Shown: positions 1 through 8,640, numbered from the stretch's first letter. The stretch is DNA of 64,000 nucleotides from Oscillospiraceae bacterium (GCA_003514385.1 DOQR01000001.1:62001-126000); one strand, 5' to 3'. Numbers and translations are program-made. The notes: generated by a model not told the origin, from the letters alone.

Positions 1-1
1 G

Positions 2-259
2 CTGCTTTTGCTCGACGAGCCGGTGACCGGGCTTGACCCGGTGGTGACTGCTGAGTTTTATCGCCTGATAAAAAAGCTCAATCGGGATTCGGGCATAGCC
101 GTTATTATGGTCTCGCACGATATAGAGTGCGCCGTCGAGAACGCGAACAAGATTCTGCACCTCGGCTCGCGAGGAGTCGAATTTTTCGGCACGACCGAGG
201 ATTATTTAAAGAGCGACGCCGGACGGCGTTTTGCGGGGAGGGGGAGAAGCGATGTTTGA
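2..259 (+). CDS. Metal ABC transporter ATPase, C-terminal part
   Basis: The frame is open at the left window edge, so only the last ~85 residues are seen. It begins at the Walker B motif and D-loop (LLLLDEPVTGLDP), followed by the H-loop (MVSHD), the C-terminal half of an ABC ATPase. It overlaps the start of a ZnuB/TroC-type permease by 8 bp, so it is most likely the cytoplasmic ATPase of a Zn2+ or Mn2+ importer. The metal cannot be told from this part, and the solute-binding protein, if present, lies upstream of the window. Confidence 0.87.
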   Translation: MLLLDEPVTGLDPVVTAEFYRLIKKLNRDSGIAVIMVSHDIECAVENANKILHLGSRGVEFFGTTEDYLKSDAGRRFAGRGRSDV

Positions 260-1091
260 ACTTATCGCCGAGATGCTTTCTTATTCATTCATGCGCCGCG
301 CTCTGATAGCGGGTCTGCTCGTGGCTCTCTGTTCCGCGCTGCTCGGAGTGACTCTCGTATTAAAGCGCTATTCGATGATAGGCGACGGGCTTTCCCATGT
401 CGGCTTCGGCGCGGCGTGCGTGGCTATGGCTCTGAATGTCGCTCCGCTGAAAATCTCCGTGCCCGTAGTTGTAGTCGCCGCTTTCCTGCTCATGAGGATA
501 AACGACAACGCGAAGATAAAGGGCGACGCCGCCATAGCGCTCATTTCGAGCACGGCTATAGCAGTCGGCGTCATTGCGGCATCTTTGACAACCGGACTCA
601 ACACCGATGTGTCGGGCTATATGTTCGGCTCGGTTCTGCTCATGGGCAAAAATGATATTATCGCCTGCGCCGCGATATCGGCGGCGGTGCTCGTGCTCTA
701 TGTCATATTCTATAACCGCATCTTTGCCGTAACTTTCGATGAGACTTTCGCCGCGGCGACCGGAACAAAGACGGGACTATATAATACTCTTATAGCTTTG
801 CTCACTGCTGTCACTGTAGTTGTCGGCATGAGGATAATGGGCGCATTATTGATATCAAGTTTGATAATCTTCCCCGCGCTGACTTCGATGCGCGTGTGCA
901 AGAGCTTCCGCGCGGTGACTGCCGTATCTGCGGCGGTGTCGTGCGTCTGCTTCTTCGCGGGGCTTGTTATCTCCTATGCATTCAACACCCCGGCGGGTGC
1001 GAGCGTAGTCGCGGCGAACGCCGTGTGCCTTATAGTCTTTGCCGCCGCGGGAGCGATAAAAAACAGGATATCGGCAAAAAAGTTTAAATAA
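252..1091 (+). CDS. Metal ABC transporter permease (ZnuB/TroC family)
   Basis: This 279-residue protein has about eight hydrophobic segments and the family sequence around LKRYSMIGDGLSHVGFGA near residue 40, typical of ABC-3 permeases that move Zn2+, Mn2+ or Fe2+ across the cytoplasmic membrane. The ATG at 252 is preferred because GGGGAGGGGGAGAAGCG lies directly upstream; an in-frame start at 231 has no such site. The start overlaps the end of the ATPase gene, indicating translational coupling in one operon. No zur or mur box was recognised inside the window. Family call is firm, metal is not. Confidence 0.88.
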   Translation: MFELIAEMLSYSFMRRALIAGLLVALCSALLGVTLVLKRYSMIGDGLSHVGFGAACVAMALNVAPLKISVPVVVVAAFLLMRINDNAKIKGDAAIALISSTAIAVGVIAASLTTGLNTDVSGYMFGSVLLMGKNDIIACAAISAAVLVLYVIFYNRIFAVTFDETFAAATGTKTGLYNTLIALLTAVTVVVGMRIMGALLISSLIIFPALTSMRVCKSFRAVTAVSAAVSCVCFFAGLVISYAFNTPAGASVVAANAVCLIVFAAAGAIKNRISAKKFK

Positions 1092-1124
1092 AATGTGACT
1101 ATTCCTTAAAAAAACATAAAAAAC

Positions 1125-1192
1125 TTTTACTATGCTGTTTTTTGTGATATAATCATCGTGTGTTACCCATATTGGGGATATTACCCATGTTG
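1125..1192 (+). promoter_or_regulatory. Promoter and direct repeats before ABC pair
   Basis: A TATAAT lies at 1148-1153 with a weak -35 (TTTTAC, 1125-1130) 17 bp upstream. Just downstream are two direct repeats, TTACCCATATTG (1163-1174) and TTACCCATGTTG (1181-1192), with an 18-bp period. Their position over the transcription start suggests a repressor site, but the regulator is unknown and no GntR gene is adjacent. Confidence 0.45.
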
Positions 1193-1241
1193 AGTATTAC
1201 GTCAAATAAATTCCTACGTCAAAAATCTACGGGAGGAAAAA

Positions 1242-1952
1242 ATGCAGGACATAATCACAGTAAATCATCTGAGCAAGTCCTATGGCAGCCACCAGGTGCT
1301 CAACGATATCTCGTTCAGCTTCCAGCCCGGCCAGATCATAGCCCTGCTCGGTCCGAACGGCTCGGGCAAATCGTCTCTCATAAAGATTCTCACGGGTCTT
1401 ATCCACGACTACTCCGGAGAGGTGCTCATAGACGGCGAAGTCCCCGGTCCCTCGACAAAGGCGAAGATAGCATATCTGCCCGAGAAGTCGTATCTCGCGG
1501 ATTGGATGCGCGCCATCGACGCGATAAAATATATCGCGGACTTCTATCCGGACTTCGACCGCGACAAGGCGATGAGAATGCTCGACACATTCGGTCTCCA
1601 GCCCAAGCAGAAGATAAAGTCGATGTCAAAGGGTATGCAGGAGAAGCTCCAGCTCATTCTCGTCATGTGCCGCAACGCGAAGCTCTATATTTTCGATGAG
1701 CCTCTGAGCGGTGTCGACCCCGCCGCGCGCGACGGCATACTCGACATAATCATGAAGAATCACCCGAAGGATTCGACTATGCTCATCTCGACCCATCTTA
1801 TCCACGATGTCGAGAGCATATTCGACCACGCCTTGATGATAGGTCAGGGCAAGATCCTGCTCAACTCGTCCGTTGACGATATATGCAGCAGCGGCAAGAC
1901 GCTTGAGGATGTTTTCAAGGAGGTGTTCAAATATGCTTGGCAAATTGATTAA
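1242..1952 (+). CDS. ABC transporter ATP-binding protein (YtrB-like)
   Basis: This 236-residue ATPase shows Walker A (GPNGSGKSS, near residue 40), an ABC signature variant (SKGMQEKLQL, near 129), Walker B (LYIFDEP) and the H-loop (STHL). The divergent signature and short length resemble the YtrB/EcsA/bacitracin-type exporters and GntR-controlled ABC systems. A GGGAGG ribosome site precedes the ATG. The integral-membrane partner follows with a 20-bp overlap. The exported or sensed substrate cannot be read from the sequence. Confidence 0.88.
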   Translation: MQDIITVNHLSKSYGSHQVLNDISFSFQPGQIIALLGPNGSGKSSLIKILTGLIHDYSGEVLIDGEVPGPSTKAKIAYLPEKSYLADWMRAIDAIKYIADFYPDFDRDKAMRMLDTFGLQPKQKIKSMSKGMQEKLQLILVMCRNAKLYIFDEPLSGVDPAARDGILDIIMKNHPKDSTMLISTHLIHDVESIFDHALMIGQGKILLNSSVDDICSSGKTLEDVFKEVFKYAWQID

Positions 1953-2742
1953 GAATGAGATCAAAATGAGCGCGCATACAATGATGAACATCTACATTGC
2001 CGCCGCGGTCACAATAGGCATCATGCTCATCGCCTATGCGATAGACATAAGCTGGCTCAGCGCCATGGCAACGATTGCGCTGTTCCTCATCGCGCTGATA
2101 GCTCTTATAATAACATTTGTCGGTGTTATCGCAAACTTCTATAAGACGCTCTACGGGCAGCAGGGCTATTTGAGCTTCACGCTCCCCGTGACGAGCGGGC
2201 AGCTCCTCGCGGCAAAGGCTATAGTCGCTTTCCTGTGGATGATAGTCAGCTACGCGGTGAGCATCGGCATAATGATCTGGATATACGACTACGTCACCTC
2301 GCTCATCGGCGAGAACAACCTCAACATGATAAAGACAGTTATCAGCATGTTCCGCTCGATGCCCGGCGCGAAAGCGATAAAGGGATATATTGTCCTGCTC
2401 GTGCTTGCGGTCTTTGTTCAGCTCGCGTTCCTTATCTCCGAGCTGTTCTTCTCCATAACTTTCGCGAACACCCGCATTATGCAGAAGCTCGGCGCGGCAG
2501 GCCCGATAGTCGTTTTCTTTGCGATATTCATTATCGCTCAGATCTGTAACTTCCTGCTGACGAACTATGTGCCCATCACCGTTTCGCCCGGAACCGACGG
2601 ACTTGTGTTCTCGTTCGGCACGGCAATGTCTACAAAGGATCTTTCGTTCGGTGTGACGGGAGTTATCTTCCAGTTCCTGGTTTCAATCGGTCTGTTCTTC
2701 GGCACAGGATGGCTGATGAACCACAAGGTCAACATCAAATAA
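1933..2742 (+). CDS. ABC transporter permease, YtrC/D-like
   Basis: This 269-residue protein has six predicted membrane segments and starts with MLGKLIKNEIKMSAHTMMN, typical of ABC-2 type permeases that pair with YtrB-like ATPases. The ATG at 1933 follows AAGGAGGTG at 1918-1926 and lies inside the end of the ATPase gene, so the two are translationally coupled. Six membrane spans in a stand-alone permease fit an exporter or a cell-envelope stress system. Substrate unknown. A strong terminator follows the stop codon. Confidence 0.8.
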   Translation: MLGKLIKNEIKMSAHTMMNIYIAAAVTIGIMLIAYAIDISWLSAMATIALFLIALIALIITFVGVIANFYKTLYGQQGYLSFTLPVTSGQLLAAKAIVAFLWMIVSYAVSIGIMIWIYDYVTSLIGENNLNMIKTVISMFRSMPGAKAIKGYIVLLVLAVFVQLAFLISELFFSITFANTRIMQKLGAAGPIVVFFAIFIIAQICNFLLTNYVPITVSPGTDGLVFSFGTAMSTKDLSFGVTGVIFQFLVSIGLFFGTGWLMNHKVNIK

Positions 2743-2752
2743 AAAATGTCCG

Positions 2753-2791
2753 GCGGCAGCGGATGGAGCTTCCAGACCGCTGCCGCTTTTT
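2753..2791 (+). terminator. Rho-independent terminator after ABC pair
   Basis: GCGGCAGCGG (2753-2762) pairs perfectly with CCGCTGCCGC (2777-2786) and is followed by TTTTT. Confidence 0.85.
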
Positions 2792-2877
2792 CTTAACCGA
2801 ACGCGGGGTCGAGCTTGGCTCACCTGCGAAAAAACACAAAAAAGTAAAGTCAACGACTTTATAACCCCCGAGGAACA

Positions 2878-3290
2878 AGCCTCCAATAGCTGCGCCGCAG
2901 TGGTAGAAGCTGTCTGAGAACTGCGAGGGGACGGCGTACTTTGTACGCCGCCGCATAACCCTCTCAAAACATAGTCGCCTATCGCCCTTGGAGCGGGCGT
3001 TATGCTCCTTGTTTTTCGCCAACATCGCCTCGCTTCATCCGCCACCGGCGGCGCTTCGGCGACGTTGCCCGTACTGTTTGAGCGAAGCGAGTTTACGGGC
3101 GAATGTGCCGAGCTGCTTACTGAGCAGCACAAGCTATGTACTGCGGCGCGGCGTTCCGCGGGGTCTCGGGGCGAAGCCCTGAGTTTGCTTTTCTTTTGCA
3201 GGCGTTTTCTTTTTCAAATAAAAAGAAAATGCCGAAACGCTGTAAGAGATAAAGTATTTAGTTAAGGTAGGTAGCGAAGGTATTGGGTAA
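2878..3290 (+). repeat. Interspersed repeat, copy A (413 bp)
   Basis: This fills most of the 670-bp gap before mnmE. Its two ends match copy B at 11823-12124: the left end from AAGCCTCCAATAGC to about 2910, and the right end from GAATGTGCCGAG (about 3100) to 3290. The middle differs, and copy A is about 110 bp longer. The right end contains a perfect hairpin at 3201-3233 with arms TTTTCTTTTT and AAAAAGAAAA inside GGC/GCC. GCGCCGCAGT near the left end is the reverse complement of ACTGCGGCGC near 3139, so the whole unit may fold. An open frame across it is probably incidental. No transposase is present. Confidence 0.75.
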
Positions 3291-3376
3291 ATTTTACGTT
3301 CTTAAATTCACGCCGACCTAAACAACACAAAATCCCCATATTTTTAATTTCGATAACTCCGCAGGCTTTCCTGCGT

Positions 3377-3382
3377 TATAAT
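3377..3382 (+). promoter_or_regulatory. Putative -10 box before mnmE
   Basis: TATAAT stands 31 bp before the GTG start, directly after a small hairpin (GCAGG CTTT CCTGC, 3361-3374). No good -35 hexamer is visible, so this may be an activator-dependent or spurious promoter. Confidence 0.4.
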
Positions 3383-3412
3383 AAACTATTACAGATGAAA
3401 GAGGTGAACACC

Positions 3413-4783
3413 GTGGAACAGACTTCTACCGTTGCCGCCATAGCGACTCCCAACGCTGCGGGCGGAATAGGCATAGTTCGCATTTCCGGCGGCGACGCAA
3501 TAGCCGTCGCGGATAAAGTCTTTTCGGCGGTCTCCGGGAAGCCGCTGAGCGAGGCGGCGGGATACTCCGCCCACTTCGGCACAGTCAGCCTCGACGGCAA
3601 GCCGATAGACGAGGCGATAGCCCTCGTTTTCCGCGCACCCAAAAGTTATACCGGCGAGGACACGGTCGAATTGTCCTGCCACGGCGGAGTGTATATAGTT
3701 CGTCAGGTTCTGCGCGCAGTGCTGAATGCGGGCGCTCAGCCCGCAGGTCCGGGCGAGTTCACAAAGCGGGCTTTCTTAAACGGACGCATTGACCTCGCAA
3801 AGGCGGAGAGCGTCATGTCGCTCATCTCAGCGCAGGGTGAACAGGCGGCGAGCGCCGCGTTCAATACCCTCGAGGGCAGGCTCAGCGGCAGGATAGAATC
3901 AGTCGCCCACAGCATAATAAATGTCTGCGCGCATCTGAGCGCGTGGGTCGATTACCCGGACGAGGATATAGAAGAGCTCTCCACGGACGAGCTTGAAAAG
4001 ACATTTTCGGCGGCGCAGAGCGAACTCGAATCGCTTATCAGCGGGTTTGAAAACGGTAAGGCGGTCACTCAGGGAGTGGACACGGTCATAGTCGGCAGAC
4101 CCAATGTCGGAAAATCGACGCTGATGAATCTCCTGAGCGGATGCGAGCGCTCAATAGTCACCGATGTCCCTGGCACGACGCGCGACGTGGTTGAGCAGAC
4201 CGTCAGGGTCGGCGAAAACCTGCTGCGCCTTGCGGACACCGCCGGGATACGTGACACGGATAATAAAATAGAGAGCATCGGCGTTGAACTGGCGAAAAAG
4301 CGCCTCTCTAGAGCTGAGCTGGTCATTGCCGTTTTCGACGGCGCGCAAAAACTGACCGATGAGGATATGGAAATAATTGATTTTTGTTCCGGCAGGCGCA
4401 GTCTAGCGGTCGTCAATAAGAGCGACCTCGGCTTTGTCTGCAACACGGATTATATAAAGAGCCGCTTCGGCGCATATGTCGAGCTTTCCGCAAAGACGGC
4501 TCAGGGCGGCGGCGAACTGGAAAAAGTGCTGTCCGATCTGCTCGGTACTTCGAATTTCGATCCGTCTGCCGCCGCGCTGACGAGCGAACGCCAGCGCAAC
4601 TGCTGTGTGCGCGCGCTCGACAGCATAAAGGAGGCGCGCTCCGCGCTCGAGAGCGGAGTCACGCTCGACGCGGTCAACGTCTGCGCCGACTGCGCCGTTG
4701 ACGCGCTGCTCGAACTCACCGGCGAACGCGCCGGCGAAGCCGTAGTCAACGAAGTGTTTTCGCAGTTCTGTGTCGGCAAGTGA
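3413..4783 (+). CDS. mnmE: tRNA modification GTPase MnmE
   Basis: MnmE works with MnmG to place (carboxymethyl)aminomethyl groups on the wobble uridine of tRNAs. The 456-residue protein has the N-terminal folate-binding region, a G1 loop GRPNVGKST near residue 228, a DTAGIRDT switch region, an NKSD G4 motif, and the catalytic C-terminal FCVGK. The GTG at 3413 is preferred to the ATG at 3395 because AGAGGTG sits 7 nt before it. mnmG follows after a short open frame, the classic origin-proximal pairing. Confidence 0.96.
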   Translation: MEQTSTVAAIATPNAAGGIGIVRISGGDAIAVADKVFSAVSGKPLSEAAGYSAHFGTVSLDGKPIDEAIALVFRAPKSYTGEDTVELSCHGGVYIVRQVLRAVLNAGAQPAGPGEFTKRAFLNGRIDLAKAESVMSLISAQGEQAASAAFNTLEGRLSGRIESVAHSIINVCAHLSAWVDYPDEDIEELSTDELEKTFSAAQSELESLISGFENGKAVTQGVDTVIVGRPNVGKSTLMNLLSGCERSIVTDVPGTTRDVVEQTVRVGENLLRLADTAGIRDTDNKIESIGVELAKKRLSRAELVIAVFDGAQKLTDEDMEIIDFCSGRRSLAVVNKSDLGFVCNTDYIKSRFGAYVELSAKTAQGGGELEKVLSDLLGTSNFDPSAAALTSERQRNCCVRALDSIKEARSALESGVTLDAVNVCADCAVDALLELTGERAGEAVVNEVFSQFCVGK

Positions 4784-4831
4784 TTATAACAATTTGCGAC
4801 GAGTGTTGCGATTATAGAGCACAGTGACTCG

Positions 4832-4987
4832 ATGCACGATGCCGTGTGGGCGCATGAAATTTTTGCGGTGTCTACATATGATACCGATTATATTCTTATA
4901 AAAGGAAATAACTTTGCCGATGCGATTTCTGCGCTCGGCGAAAGCGGATATACTGTTGAGGAAAACAAAGGGGTACTGACCGAATGA
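4832..4987 (+). CDS. Possible 51-residue ORF between mnmE and mnmG
   Basis: The 200-bp gap between mnmE and mnmG holds a frame open from 4790 whose TGA (4985-4987) overlaps the mnmG ATG (4984) as ATGA, the arrangement expected of a translated gene. The first in-frame ATG is 4832 but has no ribosome site, and the frame upstream of it also looks protein-like (AIIEHSDSMHDAVWAH). The C-terminal part, with FADAISALGESGYTVEE, weakly resembles the last half of an ACT domain. It may be a small gene with a non-standard start, or the 3' remnant of one broken by a frameshift. Function unknown. Confidence 0.3.
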   Translation: MHDAVWAHEIFAVSTYDTDYILIKGNNFADAISALGESGYTVEENKGVLTE

Positions 4988-6864
4988 AATACGATGCGGG
5001 TAGAATAGATGTTGCCGTTATAGGTGCGGGTCACGCGGGAATCGAGGCGGGACTCGCCTCGGCGCGTCTCGGATGCAAGACGGAGGTGTTCACTGTCAAT
5101 CTCGACTGGGTCGGCAATATGCCGTGCAACCCGTCGATAGGCGGAACGTCAAAAGGACATCTGGTGCGCGAGATAGACGCGCTCGGCGGCGAGATGGGTC
5201 TCGCGGCGGACGCGAACACTTTGCAGATGCGTATGCTCAATTTGGGCAAGGGTCCCGCGGTTCACAGCCCGCGCGCGCAGATCGACAGGCGCGCCTACAG
5301 CGCATATATGAAAAGAACACTTGAGGAGCAGGAGAATCTGACGCTCCGCCAGGCTGAAATAGTTGATATTTATTATGACTCCGGCGAGTGGGTGCTCACA
5401 ACCAGACTCGAGGCCGTTTACCGCGCGAAGTGCGTGGTGCTCGCGACGGGCACTTTCCTCGGCGGCAGAGTCTACATCGGCGATGTCTCATACGAGAGCG
5501 GACCGGACGGGATGTTCCCGGCGACCGAGCTGTCGAAGTCGCTCAAAGCCCTTGGACTCCCTCTGCGCCGATTCAAGACGGGCACGCCCGCGCGAGTCAA
5601 CCGCAGAAGCGTTGAGACCGAAAAGCTCGAACCGCAGTTCGGCGATGAGGATATAGTGCCGTTTTCGTTCACGGGCAGGTACGAAGTGAAGAACACGCGC
5701 GAATGCTATGTGACCTACACGGGGGAGGAGACGAAGCGGGTCATACTCTCGAACCTCCACCGCTCGCCGCTCTATTCCGGAAAGATAGACGGAGTCGGTC
5801 CGCGCTATTGCCCGAGCATAGAGGATAAAATAGTCCGCTTCTCCGAAAAGGAGCGGCATCAGATATTTATCGAACCATGCGGCGCGGAGACTCAGGAAAT
5901 GTATCTCCAGGGACTTTCTTCTTCGCTGCCGGAGGATGTGCAGCTCGAATTTCTGCACACTATCCCCGGATTGGAGCACTGCGAGGTGATGCGTACCGCA
6001 TATGCTATAGAATACGACTGTATCGATCCGCTCGCGCTCAAGCGCAGTCTTGAGTTCAACGACTTTGACGGGCTCTTCGGCGCAGGCCAGTTCAACGGCT
6101 CAAGCGGATACGAAGAGGCCGCCGCGCAGGGACTGATAGCGGGCATCAACGCCGCACGCAAGGTTCAGAAAAAGAACGCGCTCGAACTCGACCGCGCCAG
6201 CTCGTATATCGGAACGCTCATAGACGACCTCGTCACAAAGGGCTGCTCCGATCCGTACAGAATGATGACCTCGCGCTCGGAATACAGACTCCTGCTCAGA
6301 CAGGATAACGCCGACCGCCGCCTGACTCCCACGGGCTACGAACTGGGGCTCATCTCGCAGGAGCGCTATGACGCATTCTGCCGCAAGCTCGAATTGATTG
6401 AAGACGAGAAACGCCGCGCGGAAAATACTACTATCCACGCGTGCAAAGAGCTGAATGATATACTTGTTTCACGTGAAACATCGCCCATCGATGGCGGAAT
6501 AAGACTCTCCGAGCTTCTGCGCCGTCCGCAGGCGGATTATAAACTGCTCGCCCCGTTTGACCCGACGCGCCCGGACTATCCGAAAGAAGTGTTCGAGCAG
6601 GTCGAGATAGATATCAAATACGAGGGATATATAAAACGTCAGCAGGCGCAGGTCGATGAGATGCGCCGACTCGAAGTGAAAAAAATACCGCAGGATATAG
6701 ACTATGCCGCGCTCGGCGGACTGCGGCTTGAGGCGGTCGAGAAGCTTTCAAAGATACGCCCGGAGAATGTCGGCCAGGCGTCGAGAATATCCGGCGTCAG
6801 CCCCGCGGACATTTCGGTGCTGCTGATTCATCTGGAGAGGGAGAACAGGAAACATGATAAATAA
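4984..6864 (+). CDS. mnmG: tRNA uridine-5-carboxymethylaminomethyl synthase MnmG
   Basis: MnmG (GidA) is the FAD-dependent partner of MnmE in wobble-uridine modification. The 626-residue length is normal. It opens with the Rossmann motif GAGHAGIEAGLA (residues 11-22), followed by the family stretch MPCNPSIGGTSKGHLV and, later, GGRVYIGDVSYESGPDG. Its start overlaps an upstream short frame as ATGA, and its end overlaps rsmG by 11 bp, so the three tRNA/rRNA genes are coupled. A perfect parS site lies inside the coding sequence at 6465-6480, encoding VSRET. Confidence 0.97.
   Translation: MKYDAGRIDVAVIGAGHAGIEAGLASARLGCKTEVFTVNLDWVGNMPCNPSIGGTSKGHLVREIDALGGEMGLAADANTLQMRMLNLGKGPAVHSPRAQIDRRAYSAYMKRTLEEQENLTLRQAEIVDIYYDSGEWVLTTRLEAVYRAKCVVLATGTFLGGRVYIGDVSYESGPDGMFPATELSKSLKALGLPLRRFKTGTPARVNRRSVETEKLEPQFGDEDIVPFSFTGRYEVKNTRECYVTYTGEETKRVILSNLHRSPLYSGKIDGVGPRYCPSIEDKIVRFSEKERHQIFIEPCGAETQEMYLQGLSSSLPEDVQLEFLHTIPGLEHCEVMRTAYAIEYDCIDPLALKRSLEFNDFDGLFGAGQFNGSSGYEEAAAQGLIAGINAARKVQKKNALELDRASSYIGTLIDDLVTKGCSDPYRMMTSRSEYRLLLRQDNADRRLTPTGYELGLISQERYDAFCRKLELIEDEKRRAENTTIHACKELNDILVSRETSPIDGGIRLSELLRRPQADYKLLAPFDPTRPDYPKEVFEQVEIDIKYEGYIKRQQAQVDEMRRLEVKKIPQDIDYAALGGLRLEAVEKLSKIRPENVGQASRISGVSPADISVLLIHLERENRKHDK
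6465..6480. other. parS site 1 (inside mnmG)
   Basis: TGTTTCACGTGAAACA is an exact match to the bacterial parS consensus bound by ParB/Spo0J. It lies in the mnmG coding sequence about 3 kb before parB. ParB would nucleate here and spread to form the partition complex near the origin. Confidence 0.95.
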
Positions 6865-7564
6865 AGACAGGCTCAAAAATATCTGCGCCGATATCGGCGT
6901 TGAGCTCGACGCGCAGGCTCTTGAAAGATTTGAGCTTTTTGCGTCGATGCTCGTCGAAAAAAACAAAGTGCTCAATCTCACCGCCATAACCGACCCCGAG
7001 GGGATAGCCGTCAAGCATTTTGCGGACAGCCTTACTGCGCTTCGCATGATAGATCTTCAGCCGGGGACGAAAATCATAGATGTCGGCACGGGCGGCGGAT
7101 TCCCGGGAATTCCCCTGCTGATAGCCCGCCCGGAGATAAAGCTCACCATGCTCGACTCGACTGGCAAAAAGTTGGCGTTCGTCTCGCAGAGCGTTGAAGA
7201 ACTCGGACTTTCCGCTAATATAGTCCATGCGCGCGCCGAAGAGGCGGGGCAGGGGGAGCTGCGCGAGAGCTTCGATTTTGCGGTGTCGCGCGCGGTCGCG
7301 GCGATGAATATTCTGTGCGAGTACTGCCTGCCGTTTGTTAAAGTCGGCGGAACTTTTTGCGCGATGAAAGGCGCAAAGGGAGCCGAAGAGCTCGACTGCG
7401 CGGGAAAAGCCATTGCCACACTCGGCGGCGAGACTCAAAAGACCGAGACTCTCATACTGCCCGACGGCGGCGAGAGAGTTCTGATAAATGTAAAAAAGAT
7501 ATCGCACACTGCGACAAAATACCCGCGCCCTTCGGCACAGATTTCAAAAAAGCCGCTCGTATAA
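6854..7564 (+). CDS. rsmG: 16S rRNA m7G527 methyltransferase RsmG
   Basis: RsmG (GidB) methylates N7 of G527 in 16S rRNA with S-adenosylmethionine. The 236-residue protein has the usual length, the SAM-binding loop DVGTGGGFPGIPL near residue 77, and the conserved C-terminal KYPRP...KKPL. It starts 11 bp inside the end of mnmG. The gene order mnmE-mnmG-rsmG is the standard one next to the replication origin in Firmicutes. A long hairpin follows before the next gene. Confidence 0.96.
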   Translation: MINKDRLKNICADIGVELDAQALERFELFASMLVEKNKVLNLTAITDPEGIAVKHFADSLTALRMIDLQPGTKIIDVGTGGGFPGIPLLIARPEIKLTMLDSTGKKLAFVSQSVEELGLSANIVHARAEEAGQGELRESFDFAVSRAVAAMNILCEYCLPFVKVGGTFCAMKGAKGAEELDCAGKAIATLGGETQKTETLILPDGGERVLINVKKISHTATKYPRPSAQISKKPLV

Positions 7565-7615
7565 CGGGGAAAAGCTCCCGAACGGCTCATTTCTGCCCGA
7601 CCGAAAACAGTGGAC

Positions 7616-7670
7616 AACCGCCATTCCCGGTGATATGCTTTTATCACAGAGGAACGGCGGTTCTTCTATT
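7616..7670 (+). terminator. Hairpin between rsmG and the noc-position gene
   Basis: AACCGCC (7616-7622) pairs with GGCGGTT (7656-7662); TTCC/GGAA extends the stem and GTGAT/ATCAC forms an upper helix. CTTCTATT follows. It is probably a terminator, possibly partial, because the ribosome site of the next gene begins within 15 bp. Confidence 0.65.
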
Positions 7671-7689
7671 ATCGGAAAGGACAAGTGCC

Positions 7690-8499
7690 ATGGAAGTTTC
7701 AAAAGCCGGAGCTGTTCTGCTCATTCCTGTTGATAAGATCAGGACAAACCCGAATCAGCCGAGAAAATATTTCGACCCCGACGAGCTTTCGTCCCTCGGC
7801 GAGAGCATCCGCCGCAATGGAATACTCCAACCGCTTTCGGTGCGCGCGGAGGACGGGGACGGAAAATATGAGCTGATAGCAGGGGAGCGGCGGCTCAGAG
7901 CTGCAACAGAATCGGGTTTCGACCGCGTGCCGTGCATTGTTATAAATGCGGATTCCACGCAGGCGGCTGTCTATTCCGTGATAGAGAATCTTCAGCGGCG
8001 CGACCTCAACTTTTTTGAAGAGGCGCTTGCGATAGAGTCGCTCGGCGAAAGGTACGGACTCGACAGAGCTCAGCTCTCGGAAAGGCTCGGCAAAGCTCCG
8101 TCTACATTATCAAATAAGCTTCGGCTTCTGCGCCTGCCCGAGGATATCCGTGAGAAGATGATTTCCGCAGACTTAACCGAACGACACGCCCGCGCTTTGC
8201 TCAGAATAGAAAATCCGGACAAGCTGCACGCCGCGACCGATACGGTCATAAAACGTTCGCTGAATGTGGCGCAGACCGAAAAGCTCGTCAACGCGATTCT
8301 CGATGACGAGACCGCGCACAAGCCGCGCGTTATAAAGCTCTTCAAAGATGTCCGCATCTTTGTCAACACAATAAACCACGCCGTCGATACCATGCGCGAA
8401 GCGGGCATCAGGGCGGAGTCCCTGCGCACCGAGACGCAGGACAGCATCGAGTTCACGGTGCGCATACCGAAAGAGTTCGCCTGCCGCAACGCAGGCTGA
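7690..8499 (+). CDS. ParB-family protein in the Noc position
   Basis: This 269-residue ParB/Spo0J-like protein shows the N-terminal CTPase/clamp motif (AGERRLRA), the box ENLQRRDLN, and a central helix-turn-helix (LSERLGKAPSTLSNKLRLL). It lies between rsmG and parA exactly where Bacillus carries noc, the nucleoid-occlusion factor, and the parB at 9509 is a second paralog. It may be Noc or a second ParB: no exact Noc-binding site was found in the window, while two parS sites were. The ATG at 7690 follows GGAAAGGA. Confidence 0.8.
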   Translation: MEVSKAGAVLLIPVDKIRTNPNQPRKYFDPDELSSLGESIRRNGILQPLSVRAEDGDGKYELIAGERRLRAATESGFDRVPCIVINADSTQAAVYSVIENLQRRDLNFFEEALAIESLGERYGLDRAQLSERLGKAPSTLSNKLRLLRLPEDIREKMISADLTERHARALLRIENPDKLHAATDTVIKRSLNVAQTEKLVNAILDDETAHKPRVIKLFKDVRIFVNTINHAVDTMREAGIRAESLRTETQDSIEFTVRIPKEFACRNAG

Positions 8500-8562
8500 C
8501 CCATAAATTTGACAATCCCCCATTACCATATCTTTCTCTTTCACACCCCACATCACGGCAGG

Positions 8563-8600
8563 GCGGCAGACTTCCAAAAAGGAGCCTGCCGCTTTGTCGT
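8563..8600 (+). terminator. Terminator after the noc-position gene
   Basis: GCGGCAG (8563-8569) pairs with CTGCCGC (8586-8592), followed by TTTGTCGTTTC. It separates the gene upstream from parS site 2 and the parA promoter. Confidence 0.65.
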
Positions 8601-8605
8601 TTCAA

Positions 8606-8621
8606 TGTTTCACGTGAAACA
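8606..8621. other. parS site 2 (upstream of parA)
   Basis: TGTTTCACGTGAAACA is a second exact parS, 20 bp before the -35 box of parA. ParB bound here could also dampen parAB transcription, an inference from position. Confidence 0.95.
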
Positions 8622-8640
8622 TCGGTGTCCGATATTCTGA

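Noticed and set aside
3002..3265. Open frame within repeat copy A, with a related frame in copy B
   Set aside because: The frames share only the conserved repeat ends, lack start signals and overlap hairpins; coding is not supported.
7100..7116. TTCCCGGGAA in rsmG, like a Noc-binding site core
   Set aside because: It encodes the conserved GFPGIP loop of RsmG and the flanking bases do not match the consensus.
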